A stretch of DNA of 16,322 bases. Origin: Alkalibaculum bacchi. Its GTDB lineage: Bacteria > Bacillota > Clostridia > Eubacteriales > Alkalibacteraceae. The translations under genes and the position numbers were made by a program. The notes beneath the pieces were generated by a model, which worked only from the letters and a program-made list of their open reading frames with translations, ran no database searches and had not been told where the DNA came from. Shown here piece after piece: positions 14,704 to 16,322 of the stretch. The DNA lies in the NCBI RefSeq assembly GCF_937875145.1, contig NZ_CALNCS010000232.1, positions 1 through 16,322 of the forward strand. The letters run 5' to 3'. Every line of letters begins with the position of its first letter. Position 1 is the first letter of the stretch.

Positions 14704-15916
14704 GATGAAAAAGGTATTTGCTAAAGCAGGTACAAAAATTGCAGTAATCGTACTGTTGGCAATTCTTGGAGTTACCTGCGGGTTTGCTATGGATGTTTCT
14801 TATGTAAATGAAAATGGGGAAGCAGAAAACGGTTATGCGGCGGTAAGGCAGTTGAGAGAGAAGCAAAAAGAATGGTCAGGCATACTTGATGAAGAAAAAT
14901 TGCAGAAAGTCATTGAAGAAAACCAGAGAATTAGTGCTACACCACAGGCAAAATCAAAAGACTACAAAGAAAACAATATAGCATTTAGTTGGAGACAAGG
15001 TATTAGCGAAATCCGCGAGCTTCTGAATGCTTCTTTTATGGATGAGTTTCGTTCGTATGATTATTATAAGGCCGATACCTTAATGGCTTCAGATGCATCT
15101 GCATTTTACGAAAACAGGACTGTATTGTTGAAAGAATGGTTGTCAAACGAAGCAAAGCATCAGTTCTCGGATGTAGAAAAGCAATATTTAGTACAGAAAT
15201 ATGAAGCATTGAAAATTCCGCTTTTATATGATTATATCGGAGGCTGGACGCAGTTGTTTGAGTATGTTTCAACTGTTATAATCATAACCACGCTGGTTCT
15301 TGGGTATCTTGTTGCAGGCATTTTTTCAAGTGAATTTGGATGGAAGTCCGATGCAATTTTCTTTACTACAGTACATGGAAGGAATAAAGCGGTTGTCGCA
15401 AAAATAAAAGCTGGAATTAGTATAGTCACAATGATTTATTGGCCAGTTATTCTTCTGTATAGCGGAATCGTTCTTCTCTATTTAGGCGCTGATGGCGCTG
15501 TATGCCCGGTTCAGGCAGATATGGTCGGGTGGAAATGCTTTTACAATATCCAGGTATGGCAGAAATATCTGCTTACAGTTGTTGGAGGGTACATAGGTTG
15601 TTTGTTTATTTCTTTTCTGACGATGCTGGTATCTGCTAAAACGAAGTCGGCTGTGGTAGCTGTTATGTTGCCGTTTATACTTATTTTTATCCCATCTTTC
15701 CTCGGTAATATCGAAAGTCCGGTTATCAATAAGGTATTAGGTCTGTTGCCTGACCGTTTGTTGCAGATAAGTACAGCATTAGGGTATTTTGACTTATACA
15801 AAGTTGGAGGGAAAGTAATTGGAGCTATCCCTATTTTACTCGTATTATACAGCGTTTTAACAATTCTGCATGTACCAATAATTTATCAGGAATACCAGCA
15901 TAAACAAATCAACTAA
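14681..15916 (+). CDS. ABC-2-type transporter permease
   Basis: Membrane subunit of 411 aa. One helix at about 18–36 is followed by a hydrophilic segment of about 155 residues (38–192) predicted outside the cell. Then come about five more helices (near 193–215, 244–268, 297–319, 324–342, 380–402) and a short basic tail. The segment SSEFGWKSDAIFFTTVHGR (216–234) matches the E...G-R cytoplasmic loop typical of ABC-2 permeases, where the ATPase couples. ATG 14681 follows GGAGAG (14668–14673) and overlaps the ATPase gene by 23 bp; ATGs at 14687 and 14690 are possible alternatives. The substrate is not evident; by analogy with similarly built loci, an antimicrobial peptide or other envelope-active compound is plausible. 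Confidence 0.92.
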   Translation: MQMMFRYEMKKVFAKAGTKIAVIVLLAILGVTCGFAMDVSYVNENGEAENGYAAVRQLREKQKEWSGILDEEKLQKVIEENQRISATPQAKSKDYKENNIAFSWRQGISEIRELLNASFMDEFRSYDYYKADTLMASDASAFYENRTVLLKEWLSNEAKHQFSDVEKQYLVQKYEALKIPLLYDYIGGWTQLFEYVSTVIIITTLVLGYLVAGIFSSEFGWKSDAIFFTTVHGRNKAVVAKIKAGISIVTMIYWPVILLYSGIVLLYLGADGAVCPVQADMVGWKCFYNIQVWQKYLLTVVGGYIGCLFISFLTMLVSAKTKSAVVAVMLPFILIFIPSFLGNIESPVINKVLGLLPDRLLQISTALGYFDLYKVGGKVIGAIPILLVLYSVLTILHVPIIYQEYQHKQIN

Positions 15917-15966
15917 AAATCTATACCAGTAATCACTCAGTTTTATAATAGTATTGTCCTACTGAT

Positions 15967-16009
15967 ACAGCCAGTCCGCAAATTCGTTCGGCCGGCTGTT
16001 CTTTCTTTA
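15967..16009 (+). terminator. Intrinsic terminator after the ABC cassette
   Basis: ACAGCC (15967–15972) pairs with GGCTGT (15994–15999), and the stem continues inward with CCG/CGG after a small bulge and a mismatch. TCTTTCTTTA follows. It separates the cassette from the rRNA-type promoters downstream. Confidence 0.8.
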
Positions 16010-16094
16010 TGTAATAGGAAATACCATATAATAAAAACTTCAGTCAAAAAACACTATCATGAAAGTCAATAAAATCGAGAAATTAAAAAAACGA

Positions 16095-16123
16095 TTGACA
16101 AAAGGATATACTGTCCCTATAAT
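16095..16123 (+). promoter_or_regulatory. rRNA-type promoter P1, perfect consensus
   Basis: TTGACA (16095–16100) and TATAAT (16118–16123) are exactly 17 bp apart, with every consensus base present. The preceding stretch (about 16060–16094) is A-rich with runs of A, as in an UP element. Such strength is expected of an rRNA operon. Confidence 0.9.
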
Positions 16124-16193
16124 AGTAAGAGTCGCTAGAAATAGTGGCAAGTTACAAAAATCGACAACTTAAAAGTAATTTTGAAAAAAGTAG

Positions 16194-16222
16194 TTGACAA
16201 AAGAAACAAGATGAAGTAAGAT
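16194..16222 (+). promoter_or_regulatory. rRNA-type promoter P2 (tandem)
   Basis: TTGACA (16194–16199) and TAAGAT (16217–16222) are 17 bp apart; the -10 is 4 of 6. It lies 99 bp downstream of P1, the tandem layout usual for Firmicute rRNA operons. Confidence 0.75.
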
Positions 16223-16223
16223 A

Positions 16224-16322
16224 TAAAAGCTGACTCGAGAGAGACAAGCTGAGTATTGAAAAACAACAAGGTATTTGAAAATAGAATAGTGCACACAAAC
16301 CCAAGCAAATTAGTTGCAAGTC
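16224..16322 (+). other. Probable rRNA operon leader (16S gene lies beyond the window)
   Basis: After P2 no open frame of note follows. GGTATTTGAAAATAGAATAG (16270–16289) resembles the TTTGAAAACTAAA-type antitermination/processing segment ahead of 16S rRNA in Firmicutes. No 16S sequence is visible before the window ends. Synteny with B. subtilis, where rRNA operons follow lysS, supports the reading. A tRNA or another highly expressed operon is an alternative. Confidence 0.65.

Noticed and set aside
1..16322. CRISPR arrays, tRNA genes, transposases, integrases
   Set aside because: No regularly spaced repeats, no tRNA-like cloverleaf with GTTCGA-type arm noticed by eye, and no recombinase motifs in any frame.

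Overview
The window is low-GC DNA from an endospore-forming Firmicute, most likely a member of the Clostridia. The evidence is spoIIE, an AT-rich Clostridium-like codon style, and the order spoIIE–tilS–hpt–ftsH–(panT)–coaX–dusB–greA–lysS–rRNA promoter. This order is a variant of the conserved origin-proximal cluster known from Bacillus subtilis and clostridia. All real genes are on the + strand. The genus cannot be named from the sequence alone.

Region 1 (1–12450) is core chromosome. It encodes the 5'-truncated sporulation phosphatase SpoIIE, tRNA-Ile lysidine synthetase TilS, hypoxanthine phosphoribosyltransferase, the membrane protease FtsH, a pantothenate-type ECF transporter S component next to type III pantothenate kinase CoaX (uptake plus trapping for CoA synthesis), tRNA-dihydrouridine synthase DusB, an unrecognised 297-aa protein, transcript-cleavage factor GreA and class II lysyl-tRNA synthetase. 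Strong intrinsic terminators follow ftsH and lysS. Good sigma-A-type promoters precede tilS and panT, and weaker ones precede ftsH and greA. Three intergenic gaps (spoIIE–tilS, hpt–ftsH, coaX–dusB) carry related CTAG-rich or GTCATCCT-type repeats. The coaX–dusB gap is almost entirely one nested inverted repeat of about 249 bp.

Region 2 (12549–15916) is a compact four-gene cassette with different codon texture (more CTG, CCG and GCG). It encodes an ECF-type sigma factor, a six-helix membrane protein with a cytoplasmic N-terminus, an ABC ATPase and an ABC-2-type permease with a large extracytoplasmic segment. Every junction overlaps, so translation is probably coupled. The cassette looks like an accessory, signal-controlled exporter or resistance module placed between lysS and the rRNA operon. 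Its substrate is unknown. The membrane protein is a candidate anti-sigma factor by position only.

Region 3 (15917–16322) holds the cassette's terminator and then two tandem promoters. The first has perfect consensus hexamers with 17-bp spacing. A leader resembling Firmicute rRNA leaders follows, so an rRNA operon probably begins just past the window end.

The most unusual items are the nested palindromic element at 8151–8399 with its relatives, the sigma/ABC cassette, and the unknown protein between dusB and greA, which may be a degenerate Rossmann-fold enzyme.
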